Below are positions 25,649 through 35,539 of a DNA stretch of 64,000 nt, piece after piece. The notes under the pieces are model-generated. The model worked only from the letters and a program-made list of their open reading frames with translations, made no database searches and was not told where the DNA came from. Source of the stretch: Acidobacteriota bacterium (GTDB taxonomy: Bacteria; Acidobacteriota; Polarisedimenticolia; J045); assembly GCA_030949985.1 (NCBI GenBank), contig JAUZRX010000119.1, positions 1 through 64,000 on the forward strand, written 5' to 3'. Both the position numbers and the translations under genes were made by a program. Each line of letters begins with the position of its first letter. Positions within the stretch are counted from its first letter, which is position 1.

Positions 25649-27117
25649 CGACGAGAGCGCTGGTCTTCGGCGTGGTTCTGCTGGCGGCTCCCTGGTTGTG
25701 GGCCCAGGGCTCTCTTCCCGAGCGTCAGCTCCGGGCGGCCCGCGACCTCGAGCGGGACGGCCAGGTGGAGCAGGCGCGGGAGATCTACCAACGCCTGGCC
25801 TGGGGCGGGCAGGGCGGGGAATGGACCGACGACGCGTTGCTGGCCCTCGCGCGGCTGGACTGGCCGGTGGTTTCGGAGGCCGGCCTGCTGGGCTCGTCCC
25901 GGCCGGAGGCCCTCGAGCAGGCGCGCCGGGCGCTGGAGAAGGTCTGGAACGATTTCCAGGATTCCAACTCCGCCGCCGAGGCGGGTTACCGGCTGGCGTG
26001 GCTGCGCACGCTGCCCGAGCCGGGGTTCTACGACCCGGGCGGCGCCATCGCCGTGGCGGGCAGCCTGCCCACGATCCATCCCGGCTCGCCGTGGGTCCCC
26101 GACGCCCTGCTCCTCGCGGCGCGGCTGCACCTCGAGGCCGGGCGCCCGGCCCGCGCGCGGGAACTGTGCTGGCGGCTGCTCGCCGGTTTTCCCGATCACC
26201 CCGCCGCCCGGCGGGCATGGCTGGTGGCCGGACGGGCCGCGTTCCAACTCGGCCTGCATGGGGCGGCGATGACGGCCTTCGGCCGGGCCCAGGCGGCGGG
26301 AGACGAGGAGGTGGCGCGTCACGGTCGGAGCCTGGCCACCTTGCTCGATCGCCTGACCTTCGGTCTCGTGCGCCGCGAGTCCCTCTACCGGCCCCGAGAT
26401 CCCGCGCTGCCACTTCCGGAGCGCGCCGCCGACCTGGTGGTGGACCCCGAGGGCCGGGTGTGGGCGGCCCTCGAGCGGCGGGGCGTCGTGTGGTCCCGCG
26501 GCGCGGACGGCGACGTCGACAGCCGCCCGCTGCCTTCCGCCCGCGCGGTGGCGCTGGACGCCTGGGGCCGCCTGTGGGGGGCGGGGGGAAAGACGGTGAT
26601 GATGCCCCAGGCCAACCTGGTGCTGGAAGGCAACGTGGACATCACGGCGCTGGCGCCCGTGGGACCGGCTGCGGCCTGGGTGGTGGATGCGCGCGCCCGG
26701 CGGGTCGCGCGGGTGGAGGCCGGCCGCGGGGTGGTCGCCACCGTCACCCTGCCCGGCAAGGCCGCGCCCCTCGACCTGGTGGCCACCGGTGACGGGGGAG
26801 CCTGGGTCCTGGACGGCCGGCGGCGCCAGTTGCACCGCGTGGCCAGCGACGGCTCTCTGCTCGAGACCCGCGACCTCGAATCGTGGGTCCGCGCGCCGCT
26901 GGCCCTGGCCGGGGACCGGCTCGGCTATCTCTACGTGCTCGATGGAAAACAGAAGCAGGTGGTGATCCTCACACCGGAAGGGGACATGCAGGGTCGCATC
27001 GGCCTGCCTGTCGAGGGCGAGGGTGCGTTGGTGCGACCGGACCAGATCGCCGTCTCGCCGGCCGGGGACCTGCTCGTATCCGATGGAAGGAAGAGGAGCC
27101 TGACATGGCTGCGCTGA
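25642..27117 (+). CDS. Secreted TPR plus beta-propeller protein
   Basis: A 491-aa exported protein (signal ALVFGVVLLAAPWLWAQG). Residues of about 22-240 are TPR-like (GQVEQAREIYQRLAWGG; GRPARARELCWRLLAGFPDHPAARRAW, in parts). Residues of about 255-490 show a repeating pattern of an NHL/SMP-30-like propeller (VVDPEGRVWAALERRG, VALDAWGRLWGAGG, AVSPAGDLLVSDGR). It overlaps the kinase gene at its start and the PEGA/PDZ gene at its end, so the three are one operon. It is a likely periplasmic partner of the kinase; there is no catalytic motif. Confidence 0.8.
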   Translation: MVATRALVFGVVLLAAPWLWAQGSLPERQLRAARDLERDGQVEQAREIYQRLAWGGQGGEWTDDALLALARLDWPVVSEAGLLGSSRPEALEQARRALEKVWNDFQDSNSAAEAGYRLAWLRTLPEPGFYDPGGAIAVAGSLPTIHPGSPWVPDALLLAARLHLEAGRPARARELCWRLLAGFPDHPAARRAWLVAGRAAFQLGLHGAAMTAFGRAQAAGDEEVARHGRSLATLLDRLTFGLVRRESLYRPRDPALPLPERAADLVVDPEGRVWAALERRGVVWSRGADGDVDSRPLPSARAVALDAWGRLWGAGGKTVMMPQANLVLEGNVDITALAPVGPAAAWVVDARARRVARVEAGRGVVATVTLPGKAAPLDLVATGDGGAWVLDGRRRQLHRVASDGSLLETRDLESWVRAPLALAGDRLGYLYVLDGKQKQVVILTPEGDMQGRIGLPVEGEGALVRPDQIAVSPAGDLLVSDGRKRSLTWLR

Positions 27118-29282
27118 GACGGGCGGAAGGCCTGCGGCTGCTGTTCGTCCTGTTCCTGCTGGGATGCGTTCTGCCGCTGTCGGTCGCCGAGAAGACGGCC
27201 CCCGGGGAGAGGGCCCCCGAGGCTCTGCTGGCCGATGCGCGCACGGCTCTCGAGCAGGCCGACCTGGAAACCGCGGAGAAGCTGGCGCAGGAGGTCGCGG
27301 CCCGGGCCGCATCGCGCGATCAGTTGGCCATGGCCCTGGACCTGGTCGCCCAGTGTCGTTTCACCCTGGGCGACGCGGAGGGAACGGCGAAGGCTCTCGA
27401 CCGCCTGATCGACCACCTGCCTTCCTACGAGGTCGGCGGTGAGATTGTCGGGCCCAGGTACGTGGAGCTGTACCGCTCCCGGCGGGAGAAGAAAGTCGGT
27501 TTCTTCTCACCTTCCTGCAAGCCCTTGCCCTGCGAGGGCTACCAGGTCGATGGCGTCGACGTGCGTCCGGGAGCCGGCGGCAAGCTGGCGGTCACCGCCG
27601 GCAAGCACAGGGTTCGCTTGCTGCGCCACGGCTTCGAAGCCTGGGAAAGCGGCGAGTTGGAAATCGCCGCCGGCGAGCACAAGGTCCTCGAGGCGGAACT
27701 CCGGCAAGTGGCGCGGGACCTGCGTTTCGAGACGGTTCCCGCGGGCGTGGAAGTGCTGCTCGATGGGGTGGTGGTGGGGCAGACCGAGGCGGTCGAGGAC
27801 GATCCGGCGACGGGCCGGTTCGAATTGCGGGAACTGCTCCCCGGCGAGCATCTGCTGGTGCTTCGGCAGGAATGCTACCAGCGCCTCGAGCAGCGACTGG
27901 AGATCGTTCTCGACGCGCTCGATCCCGGTCCGCTGGATCTGGGCCGCATCGAGCTGCAGCCGGCGCGGGCCGAGTTGGAACTGCGCTGGAACCGCTCGAC
28001 GGGTTGGCTCTCCCTCGATGGAAGAGAGGTCGAGGCCGGGCGGCACGAGATCTGCCCCGGCCGGCACCGGGTGGCCTTGCAACTCGCCGGCAAGCGAAGC
28101 TGGTTCGAGGATGTGGAGATCCGGGACGGTGAGCGGAAGGTGATCGATGTGCATCCCCGGCCCACCATCGCACTGGCCGCCGAGGGGCCGCCGGCGGTAG
28201 AGGCCGCCGCCCGCGGTCGCTGGAACCGGGTGGTCCTGGACGCCGCGACCGCCGCCCAGTGGGCTGCCTTCTTCGCGGCGCAGGCGCCGGGAGGGTCGGC
28301 CGTGCCGCTCTACCCCGCCATCCAGCGTCAGCGGCCGACGGGTTCCTCGAGGCCGTTTCTGCCCGAAGACGTGGATTTGCTGGTCCTGGTGGAGGAGAAC
28401 CGTCAGGCCATCCCGGCCACCCGCCGGCTGCTGTTCTTCGATCCGGTGACCGGCATTCTCGAGCAGGCCGCGTGGCCCCTGGCCCAGGGCGAGCAAGCCC
28501 TGCGGGTGGCCGCCGCACGGCTCGCTCCACGGGTCGAGGCTCCCGCGGCCTTCGTCGGTTTCGACGTGGCCGGCCGGATCGGGCGTCCGCCGGTGATCAG
28601 CGAGGTTCACCCGGCCTGTCCCCTCGAGGGCCTGTCCGCCGGAGAGATTCTGCTCGAGGTGAACGGACAGGCCCTCGATCCCCGCGATCCTGTCGGAGAC
28701 CTGGAGCGACGGGTGGCGGCTTTCGCGCCGTTGGAGCCGATCGAGCTCCTGGTGGAAAACGCCGAGGGGCGCGTGCGGCGCCGGGGACAGGCCCTGGCCC
28801 AGGTGGAGCCGCCCAACCCCCATCGGCTGGGCGGCGGCCTGCTGCTGGCCCGGCTGGCGATGGCCCGGGCGAGCCGCCTGGCGGCGGAAGGGCGGTCGCG
28901 CTTTCTCGCGGCGCTCGAGGAGGGGATGATGCTCGCCGCCCTGGATCTGGCAGAGCCGGCGGCGCGCCTGCTCGACCGGACCGAGATTCCCGCGGACATC
29001 GATCCCTCCACCGACCTGCGGGGTACGGTGTGGACCGTGCTCGAGTCCTTGCTGCGCCGTCTCGGCGCCGGTGCATATGCCGCGGAGATTCACGCCCGGC
29101 TGGCCGGTCTGCCCGAAGCGCGATTCGGAGGACGGCGGGGGCCGCCGCTGGCCTACCTCTCCGAGACCACCAGCACGCCGCCGAGCGGGGCTCTTGGAGG
29201 CGGGCGGCCGGCCGCCGGAAGCCCGGCTCTTCGCACAGAAGAGACAACGGGCTTCCAGGGGGGCTTCCAGGGGGGCTTCTAG
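27105..29282 (+). CDS. Exported PEGA/PDZ-like protein
   Basis: A 725-aa protein with an N-terminal signal (LRLLFVLFLLGCVLPLSVA). A TPR-like stretch (about 30-110) is followed by several PEGA-type beta units (YQVDGVDVRPGAGGKLAVTAG, in part; FETVPAGVEVLLDGVVVGQT). A PDZ-like segment lies near 500-550 (VISEVHPACPLEGLSAGEILLEVNG, in parts). The extreme C terminus is a repetitive GFQGGFQGGF, encoded by a short tandem DNA repeat at 29250-29280. ATG 27105 has GGAG six bases upstream. It probably works with the kinase in envelope sensing or assembly. Confidence 0.78.
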   Translation: MAALRRAEGLRLLFVLFLLGCVLPLSVAEKTAPGERAPEALLADARTALEQADLETAEKLAQEVAARAASRDQLAMALDLVAQCRFTLGDAEGTAKALDRLIDHLPSYEVGGEIVGPRYVELYRSRREKKVGFFSPSCKPLPCEGYQVDGVDVRPGAGGKLAVTAGKHRVRLLRHGFEAWESGELEIAAGEHKVLEAELRQVARDLRFETVPAGVEVLLDGVVVGQTEAVEDDPATGRFELRELLPGEHLLVLRQECYQRLEQRLEIVLDALDPGPLDLGRIELQPARAELELRWNRSTGWLSLDGREVEAGRHEICPGRHRVALQLAGKRSWFEDVEIRDGERKVIDVHPRPTIALAAEGPPAVEAAARGRWNRVVLDAATAAQWAAFFAAQAPGGSAVPLYPAIQRQRPTGSSRPFLPEDVDLLVLVEENRQAIPATRRLLFFDPVTGILEQAAWPLAQGEQALRVAAARLAPRVEAPAAFVGFDVAGRIGRPPVISEVHPACPLEGLSAGEILLEVNGQALDPRDPVGDLERRVAAFAPLEPIELLVENAEGRVRRRGQALAQVEPPNPHRLGGGLLLARLAMARASRLAAEGRSRFLAALEEGMMLAALDLAEPAARLLDRTEIPADIDPSTDLRGTVWTVLESLLRRLGAGAYAAEIHARLAGLPEARFGGRRGPPLAYLSETTSTPPSGALGGGRPAAGSPALRTEETTGFQGGFQGGF

Positions 29283-30700
29283 GGCCCCGCGTCCGCATAG
29301 ATGACGCGGTAGAAGGCCTGGTCGCCGGGTCTGGCGTCGATGTATTGCCCGGTGGGAGAGGCTCCGATCACCTGGGCGTCCGAGAAGTCCGGCAGGGTGG
29401 CGCGGTGGATCTCGCAGTTACCCGGAAAGTAGTGATCCCATTCCAGCAGGACCTCGCCCGTCTCGAGTCGCGAGCAGCGGAGGTCTGCGCCGCTGGGCCA
29501 CATCTCGATGTGCCGGTAGTCGATCCGTTCGTAGGTCATCAGGGACGGGTCGAAGCGCTGCCCCGTGGGCAGGACCACACTCTCGTGGACTCCCTGTCCC
29601 TTGGCCTCGGCATGAACCAGGTAGCGCCGGGCCCACGACCGCAGGGCGCCGCAGCCACCATCGTAGGCCGGCTCCGACTCGAGGATATCGAGCATCACCG
29701 AGTCGGTGGCGACGGTGTCGTCTCCGACGATCAGGCTGTTGGGCCACTCGTTGCCGTAAATCTGCCAGGGGCGCGGTTCGTGGCCGAAGTTCGAGCAGGG
29801 CTGCCCCAATAGCATGTCACCGACCACCAGGGCGGTCTTCTCGCCGATCGACTTGACCGTCGGATCCGACGGCACCACGGGCGAGCCCATGATGTCGGCG
29901 AGGACCGAGGCCTCCGGTGTGTCGTTGTAGAGCCAGGGGTGCAGGGCGTTGGCGTTGCGGATGCTGCCCAGGTGGTTCTTGTAGCCCAGGGTGGCATTGG
30001 CCTGGCTGTGCCGCTTGACGATGGGAATGTCGACGATGTAGTCGGCGTCGAGAACCAGGGCGTTGATCTCGGTTTCCGGAGGCGTGTTCACGTGGGCCGG
30101 ATCCCAGGTGACGTGGGTACGGGGGTCCCAGGCGTCGCCGCCGGCCAGGGCGCCGCCGCTGGCGTGGAATTGTACGTCGGGATAGTAGGCCCGCACTCGA
30201 TCCCGGAACCAGGGCGGGATGTACCGTGCGCCGCTGCCCGTCGTCATGTCGTAGATGTGGCAATTGGCGGACAGGCCGCCGGCCCGGACGAAACCACGGA
30301 TCACCGCCACCGCGGGTTCAGGGATGGCGTCGATGATATTACCCGCTCCGTCGGCGGGGTCGGTGGAGTTGTTGCAGTTGATCTTGATCATCAGGTGCCG
30401 GGTGGCGGGGTCGGCGAGGGGGAAAACCTGTTGCCAGGCGTCTGTCAGGCCACTGCCCTTGAGCAGACGGACGGCCTCGTCGAGCATCACGAAGACGGTC
30501 TGCTGGTCGACGAAGTCACGGTACATGCCGCCGGTCTTGGGCCAGCGCGCCGCCATACCGTTGTGGACGTGGACGACCCGCGGCAGGGCGCGATTCCGTC
30601 CCGGCAGGGACCAGGCGCGGGTCGGCAGGACCAGGGGGGCGGCCCCGGCCCACACGGCGGCGCGGAGGAAATCCCGGCGGTTCATGCGTGTTCGTCTCAT
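29279..30700 (-). CDS. Tat-exported DUF362 protein
   Basis: A 473-aa protein with a twin-arginine signal (MNRRDFLRAAVWAGAAPLVLP). The mature part is a DUF362 domain: MIKINCNNSTDP, DADYIVDIPIVKRH, KNHLGSIRN and VGDDTVATDSVMLDILE. DUF362 proteins are often fused to or near ferredoxin domains; none is present here, and the function is unknown. GGGAGA precedes the ATG at 30700. It converges with the PEGA/PDZ gene, the stops overlapping by four bases. Confidence 0.85.
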   Translation of the reverse strand: MRRTRMNRRDFLRAAVWAGAAPLVLPTRAWSLPGRNRALPRVVHVHNGMAARWPKTGGMYRDFVDQQTVFVMLDEAVRLLKGSGLTDAWQQVFPLADPATRHLMIKINCNNSTDPADGAGNIIDAIPEPAVAVIRGFVRAGGLSANCHIYDMTTGSGARYIPPWFRDRVRAYYPDVQFHASGGALAGGDAWDPRTHVTWDPAHVNTPPETEINALVLDADYIVDIPIVKRHSQANATLGYKNHLGSIRNANALHPWLYNDTPEASVLADIMGSPVVPSDPTVKSIGEKTALVVGDMLLGQPCSNFGHEPRPWQIYGNEWPNSLIVGDDTVATDSVMLDILESEPAYDGGCGALRSWARRYLVHAEAKGQGVHESVVLPTGQRFDPSLMTYERIDYRHIEMWPSGADLRCSRLETGEVLLEWDHYFPGNCEIHRATLPDFSDAQVIGASPTGQYIDARPGDQAFYRVIYADAGP

Positions 30701-30998
30701 CGAGTCTCCCGCTCAGGCTATACGGTGTCGGCCCGGTGGCGGCAACGGGGATCTCCAAAGCGCCTTTCGCTCCCCGGCGCGACGCGCCGAGGCTCCTCTT
30801 CGAAACGCGTGCCGGGCGCGGCGGCCGCCCCGTCCGCCCTCCGGCTGCGGGGGGTGGTGGAACGCGGCGCGTCGTGCTCGAAGAATCGCCACAAAGGGCC
30901 TCGTCGCGGCTTGCCCCGGGGGCTGGGCTGTGCGATGTTTTCAGCCCCGCCACGCCGGTCCGGCCGCCGCAAGGGCCGCCCCGTCCAAGGAGAGCACC

Positions 30999-33350
30999 AT
31001 GGGCCACACCTGGGAGAAGTCTTACCACCGTGTCGAAAGTGATTTCCCCCATTGGGACAAGGCGGGCGACATCACCGACCAGTTGATCGACCTGATGCTC
31101 AACTACCGGCAGTCGGGTCATCCCGGCGGCTCCCGGTCGAAGGTGCATGCCCTGCTCACGCTGCTGCTCTCCGGCGTGATGCGCTGGGATCTGCGTCGAC
31201 CCGACAAGCCCTTCGCCGACCGCTTCGTGCTCGTGGCGGGGCATACCGTGCCCCTGGTCTACGCCGTGCTGGCGACGTTGAACGAAGCCCTGCGCCTGCG
31301 CCTGGAGGAGACCGGCGACGAGAAGTACCGGGTGCGCCATGCCGACCGGTGGCAGTTGACCTGGGAGGACCTGCTGGGCTTCCGGCGCCGGGGCGGTCTC
31401 GCCGGACATGCCGAATTCGAAGGCAAGACCCTGATCTTCAAGTGGAACACCGGTCCGACGGGGCACGGCTTTCCGCCCGCGGTGGGGCAGGCGATGGCGC
31501 TCAAACGGGCGGGAGCCGGCGACGTGCGCGTTTTCGCCCTCGATGGAGAGGGCGGGCTCAGTGCCGGCGGCACCCATGAATGCCTGAATTCGGCCTGGGG
31601 CCTGGGGCTCGACAATCTCTTCCTCCTGGTGGATTGGAACGATTACGGCATCGACGCCCGGCCCGCTTCCTCGGTGATCCACGGTACGCCTTCCGACTGG
31701 ATCGGCTCCCACGGCTGGCGGGTCTACGGGGCCGACGACGGCAGCGCCTGGCCCGACGTCACCCGGGCCCTGCTGCAGGCCGTGGAAGACCCCGACAGCG
31801 GCGGCCGCCCGGCGGCGGTTTGGATGCGCACCCGCAAGGGCCGCGGCTACGGCAAGTACGACTACGCTTCCCACGGCGCGCCCCACAAGATGAACTCGCC
31901 GGAGTTCTGGGAGACCAAGCGTCCGTTCCAGGAGAAGTACGGCGTGACCTTCGCCGGCTTTGGCGAGCCGGCTCCGGGTGACGAGGCGTCCCGGACGGAG
32001 CAGGCGCGGGCGAACTACCAGGTGGTGATGTCGGTGATGAAGTCCGACCCCGACTTCTACCGCTACCTGGCCGATCGCCTGGTGGAAATCGGCGAGAGCG
32101 TCCCGCAGCGCCCCGCGGGTCTGATGCTGGATCTCGGCCGCAACCCCTGGAAGGATCGGCGCCTGACCGATTTCCGCAGCTACCCGCCGGAGATCTGGAT
32201 CCCGCCCGGGCAGAAGGTCCCCAACCGCAAGGCGCTGGCCCTCTGGGGCGCCTGGGTCAATTCATGGGCGCGCAAGGAGTACGGTCGCCCCCTCTTCCTG
32301 GCCATGTCGGCCGACCTGGCGGAATCCACCAACATCGCCGGCTTCGCCAAGGCATTCGCCGGTGCCGAAAACTACGGGGTCTACGAACGGAACGACAATC
32401 CCGAGGGCGTGCTCCTGCCCCAGGAAATCACCGAGTTCTGTAACTCGGGTATGACCGTCGGTATCGCCTCGGTGAACTTCAGCGACGACCCGACCCGCGA
32501 GTGGGACGGTTTCGGCGCCGCCTGCTCGACCTATGGCTCGTTCAGCTATCTCAAGTACGGTCCCATGCGCCTGTACTCCCAACTGGCCCAGGACTGCGAG
32601 TTCAAGGTGGGACCGGCGATCTGGGTCGCGGGGCATTCCGGGCCCGAGACGGCGGAGGATTCCCGCACCCACTTCGGCGTTTTCGCACCTTCGGTGACGC
32701 AGCTCTTTCCCGAGGGAAGCGTGATCGATCTGCATCCCTGGGAGGCTAACGAGGTGCCCGTGGTGCTCGCCGCCGCCCTGGCCGCCGGGGCGCCGATCCT
32801 CGCGCTGCACCTGACCCGTCCGCCGGTGGAGATTCCCGACCGCAAGGCCCTCTCCCTGGCCTCCCATTTCGAAGCCGCGCGGGGGGCCTACGTGATGCGG
32901 GACTACCGCGACGGGGCACCGCGCCAGGGGGTGGTGATCGTCCAGGGGACGACCTCCACGGCCAACCTGATCGCCGCCCTGCCCGAGATCGATCGCCGGG
33001 GCTGGAACGTCAAGATCGTTGCCGCGGTCTCGCCGCAGCTCTTCGCCCTCCAGGACGAGGGCTATCGGCAGAGCGTGCTCTCCGAGGCGGACCGCATCGA
33101 CGCCATGGGTGTCACCAATCGCAGCCGGGACTCCCTGCGTCGCTGGATGGCCAGCGATGTCTGCCTCGAGTACACCCTCTCCGCGGACTGGGACGACCGC
33201 TGGCGGACGGGGGGATCGGTGGAGGATGTGATCGACGAAGCCCACCTTTCGACCGAGCACATCGTCGAGGGTATCGGGAGATTCGTCGCGGAGCGTGACA
33301 GCCGGCTCGGCCGTATCGCCTCCGCGCTCGCCGCGGCCCGCCAGGGTTGA
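30999..33350 (+). CDS. Transketolase-family thiamine-diphosphate enzyme
   Basis: A 783-aa enzyme with all three transketolase-type regions in one chain. The N-terminal domain has SGHPGGSRSKVHALL and the ThDP/Mg motif ALDGEGGLSAG with the Asn of WNDYGI. The middle pyrimidine-binding domain (from about 410) contains FLAMSADLAESTNIAGFA and the GIASVNFS region. The C-terminal domain follows. It is roughly 100 aa longer than ordinary transketolase (about 660 aa). AAGGAG precedes the ATG at 30999. It stands first in a row with aminotransferase, lipid kinase and carrier-protein genes. The 298 bases upstream hold no gene. Confidence 0.85.
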   Translation: MGHTWEKSYHRVESDFPHWDKAGDITDQLIDLMLNYRQSGHPGGSRSKVHALLTLLLSGVMRWDLRRPDKPFADRFVLVAGHTVPLVYAVLATLNEALRLRLEETGDEKYRVRHADRWQLTWEDLLGFRRRGGLAGHAEFEGKTLIFKWNTGPTGHGFPPAVGQAMALKRAGAGDVRVFALDGEGGLSAGGTHECLNSAWGLGLDNLFLLVDWNDYGIDARPASSVIHGTPSDWIGSHGWRVYGADDGSAWPDVTRALLQAVEDPDSGGRPAAVWMRTRKGRGYGKYDYASHGAPHKMNSPEFWETKRPFQEKYGVTFAGFGEPAPGDEASRTEQARANYQVVMSVMKSDPDFYRYLADRLVEIGESVPQRPAGLMLDLGRNPWKDRRLTDFRSYPPEIWIPPGQKVPNRKALALWGAWVNSWARKEYGRPLFLAMSADLAESTNIAGFAKAFAGAENYGVYERNDNPEGVLLPQEITEFCNSGMTVGIASVNFSDDPTREWDGFGAACSTYGSFSYLKYGPMRLYSQLAQDCEFKVGPAIWVAGHSGPETAEDSRTHFGVFAPSVTQLFPEGSVIDLHPWEANEVPVVLAAALAAGAPILALHLTRPPVEIPDRKALSLASHFEAARGAYVMRDYRDGAPRQGVVIVQGTTSTANLIAALPEIDRRGWNVKIVAAVSPQLFALQDEGYRQSVLSEADRIDAMGVTNRSRDSLRRWMASDVCLEYTLSADWDDRWRTGGSVEDVIDEAHLSTEHIVEGIGRFVAERDSRLGRIASALAAARQG

Positions 33351-33368
33351 CGGCGGAGGAACGGGACA

Positions 33369-34574
33369 ATGCCGGAACTGAGTCACCGCACCGCTGAACT
33401 GGGCACGGAAAACGCGTTCGTCGTCCTCGGTGAAGTCAACGCCCTGGTGGCCGAGGGCAAGGACGTTCTCTCCTTCTGTATCGGCCAGCCCGATTTCCCC
33501 ACGCCGGCCAACGTCTGCGAGGCCGCCATCCGGGCGATCCGGGAGGGCCGGCATGGCTACACGCCCTCCCCGGGTATCCCCGCCCTGCGGGAGGCGGTGG
33601 CCCGGGAACTGGGCCGCGTCCGCGGCGTCGATCTCCGCCCGGAACACGTGGTGGTGGGTTCCGGAGCCAAGCCCTTCATCAGTTACACGATCCTCAGTGT
33701 GACCGATTTCGGGGCGGGCCACGAAGTGATCTATCCCAATCCGGGCTTCCCGATCTACGACTCCCAGATCCGCGCCATGGGTGCCGTGGGGGTGCCCCTG
33801 CACCTGCGCGAGGGGAGAGATTTCGCCTTCGATCCCGCCGAACTGGAGGAGCGGATCACCGACAAGACGCGGTTGCTGATTCTCAATACCCCGCACAATC
33901 CGACGGGAGGCATTCTCTCGCGCGGGGATCTGGCCGCCATCGCCGAGATCCTGCGCCGCCATCCCCAGGTCTGGGTCTATGCCGACGAGATCTACTCTCG
34001 CCTGGTCTACGACGGAGAGTTCGCTTCCATCGTCAACGAAGAGGGGATGCTCGAGCGTACGGTCATCGCCGACGGGGTTTCCAAGACCTGGGCGATGACC
34101 GGCTGGCGCATCGGCTACGCGGTCAACGAAGCCCTGGCCCCCCACTTCACCCGCTGGGTGACCAACACCGAGTCCTGTGCGGCTCACCCCAACCAGTACG
34201 CGGCGCTGGCAGCCATCAGCGGTCCCCAGGACGAGGCCGAAAAGATGAAACGGGTCTTCCACGAACGGCGGGAACTGATCGTCGGCGGCCTCAACGGCAT
34301 TCCCGGTTTCAGCTGTCGCCGCCCGGGCGGGGCGTTCTATGTCTGGCCCAACGTCACCGAGGCTTGCCGCATGACCGGCTGCGCCGATTCCGAAGAGTTG
34401 CGTGGCCGCTTGCTGCGGGAGGCCGGTGTGGCCGTTCTGGCGGACATCCACTTCGGTCCCCGTGTACCTGACGAGGGGCAGCACATCCGGCTGAGCTATG
34501 CCGCTTCCAACGCCGATATCGAAAAGGGCATCGATCGCATCGACCAGTGGGTACGCTCCAACAGCCGGGGCTGA
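33369..34574 (+). CDS. Class I/II PLP aminotransferase
   Basis: A 401-aa fold-type I aminotransferase of the AspC/alanine-transaminase branch. Typical motifs are FCIGQPDFPTP, GYTPSPGIPALREAVA, the Asn-Pro-Thr-Gly of HNPTGG, YADEIYSRLVYDG and the PLP lysine in VSKTWAMTGWRIGY. The C-terminal substrate-carboxylate Arg is in HIRLSYA. GGAGG lies about nine bases upstream of 33369. Its stop shares a base with the next start (TGATG). The substrate amino acid cannot be set by eye. Confidence 0.92.
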   Translation: MPELSHRTAELGTENAFVVLGEVNALVAEGKDVLSFCIGQPDFPTPANVCEAAIRAIREGRHGYTPSPGIPALREAVARELGRVRGVDLRPEHVVVGSGAKPFISYTILSVTDFGAGHEVIYPNPGFPIYDSQIRAMGAVGVPLHLREGRDFAFDPAELEERITDKTRLLILNTPHNPTGGILSRGDLAAIAEILRRHPQVWVYADEIYSRLVYDGEFASIVNEEGMLERTVIADGVSKTWAMTGWRIGYAVNEALAPHFTRWVTNTESCAAHPNQYAALAAISGPQDEAEKMKRVFHERRELIVGGLNGIPGFSCRRPGGAFYVWPNVTEACRMTGCADSEELRGRLLREAGVAVLADIHFGPRVPDEGQHIRLSYAASNADIEKGIDRIDQWVRSNSRG

Positions 34575-35539
34575 TGGCCCGGCCGGTCCTGGTTCTCAAC
34601 GAGCGTTCCGGAACTTCCCGTCGCCGGCGCCGCTTCACCCGCGCTCTCGACCGCCTCGGCGGTGAGCGCGGCTTCGACCTGCGGCGGCCGGCGAGCGCCG
34701 AGGCGGCGGCCGAGGAAGCCGCCCGGGCCTGGAGTGCGGGTGCCCCGATGGTGATCGCCGCCGGCGGCGATGGCAGCATACGCGCCGTTGTCGCCGGCTT
34801 GCTGCGTGCGGCCGACGTGCGGTCGGAGTCCCCGCTCCTGGGCCTGGTGCCCCTGGGGCGGGGTAACGACCTGGTGCGGGGGCTCGGGCTGCCCCTCGAT
34901 CCCCGCCTCGCTCTCGAGGCCCTGGCGGCGGAAGACGCGCTCCGGGTCGCGCCCCTCGATGTGGGCCGGGTGTGGATCGACGGACGCGCCGGGATCTTCG
35001 TCAACGCCCTGGGGATCGGTCTCGACGCGGAGGTGGCCGGGCGGGCGCGATCGATTCCCCTCGGGGGCCTTGGCGCGTACCTCCTGGCCTTGATCCGGGT
35101 CCTGGCCGATGGCCTGAGGCCCTGGCCGGCGGAAGTGCGTATCGATGGCGGGCCGGCGCGCAGGGTGGCCGCGCTGCTGCTGACCTTCGGCAACGGTCCG
35201 AGTACGGGAGGCGGCTTCCGTCTCGTTCCCCGGGCCGTGGCCACCGACGGCGTGCTGGACTATTGCATCGGCCGCAAGGGGCCTGTGCTCAGCATACTGG
35301 GCCTGGTGCCGCGGATCCTTCGCGGCGGTCATGGCGGCCACCGGCTGGTCGAAATGGGGCGCTGTGCCGACTTCGAGGCCATCTTTTCGCGGCCGGTGGC
35401 CGTCCATGCCGACGGCGAAGTGCTTGCCTCCGCCGCCGTCCACTGCCGGGTCGGCCTGCAGCCGGCGGCTCTCCGCCTGGCCTGCGGCGGGTCTATACTC
35501 TTGGCCCCCGGGCAGCGGACGAGGAGGAAGGGATCTTGA
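34574..35539 (+). CDS. Diacylglycerol/lipid kinase family protein
   Basis: A 321-aa protein of the DAGK catalytic family (DgkB, YegS, sphingosine kinase-like). The nucleotide motif AAGGDGSIRAVV and the following LGLVPLGRGNDLVRGLG are diagnostic. The second domain has FVNALGIGLDAEVA and ends with VHADGEVL. It is predicted to phosphorylate a lipid hydroxyl at the membrane face. It is coupled upstream to the aminotransferase (TGATG) and downstream to the carrier protein (TTGA). Confidence 0.9.
   Translation: MARPVLVLNERSGTSRRRRRFTRALDRLGGERGFDLRRPASAEAAAEEAARAWSAGAPMVIAAGGDGSIRAVVAGLLRAADVRSESPLLGLVPLGRGNDLVRGLGLPLDPRLALEALAAEDALRVAPLDVGRVWIDGRAGIFVNALGIGLDAEVAGRARSIPLGGLGAYLLALIRVLADGLRPWPAEVRIDGGPARRVAALLLTFGNGPSTGGGFRLVPRAVATDGVLDYCIGRKGPVLSILGLVPRILRGGHGGHRLVEMGRCADFEAIFSRPVAVHADGEVLASAAVHCRVGLQPAALRLACGGSILLAPGQRTRRKGS

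Noticed and set aside
29250-29282. Tandem TTCCAGGGGGGC units at the end of the PEGA/PDZ gene
   Set aside because: Too short for a repeat array or CRISPR; it just encodes a Gly-Gly-Phe-Gln tail. No CRISPR array was seen anywhere in the window.
30255-30998. Upstream extension of the transketolase-like frame
   Set aside because: It overlaps the DUF362 gene antisense and is low-complexity; the ATG at 30999 has AAGGAG and begins the conserved part.
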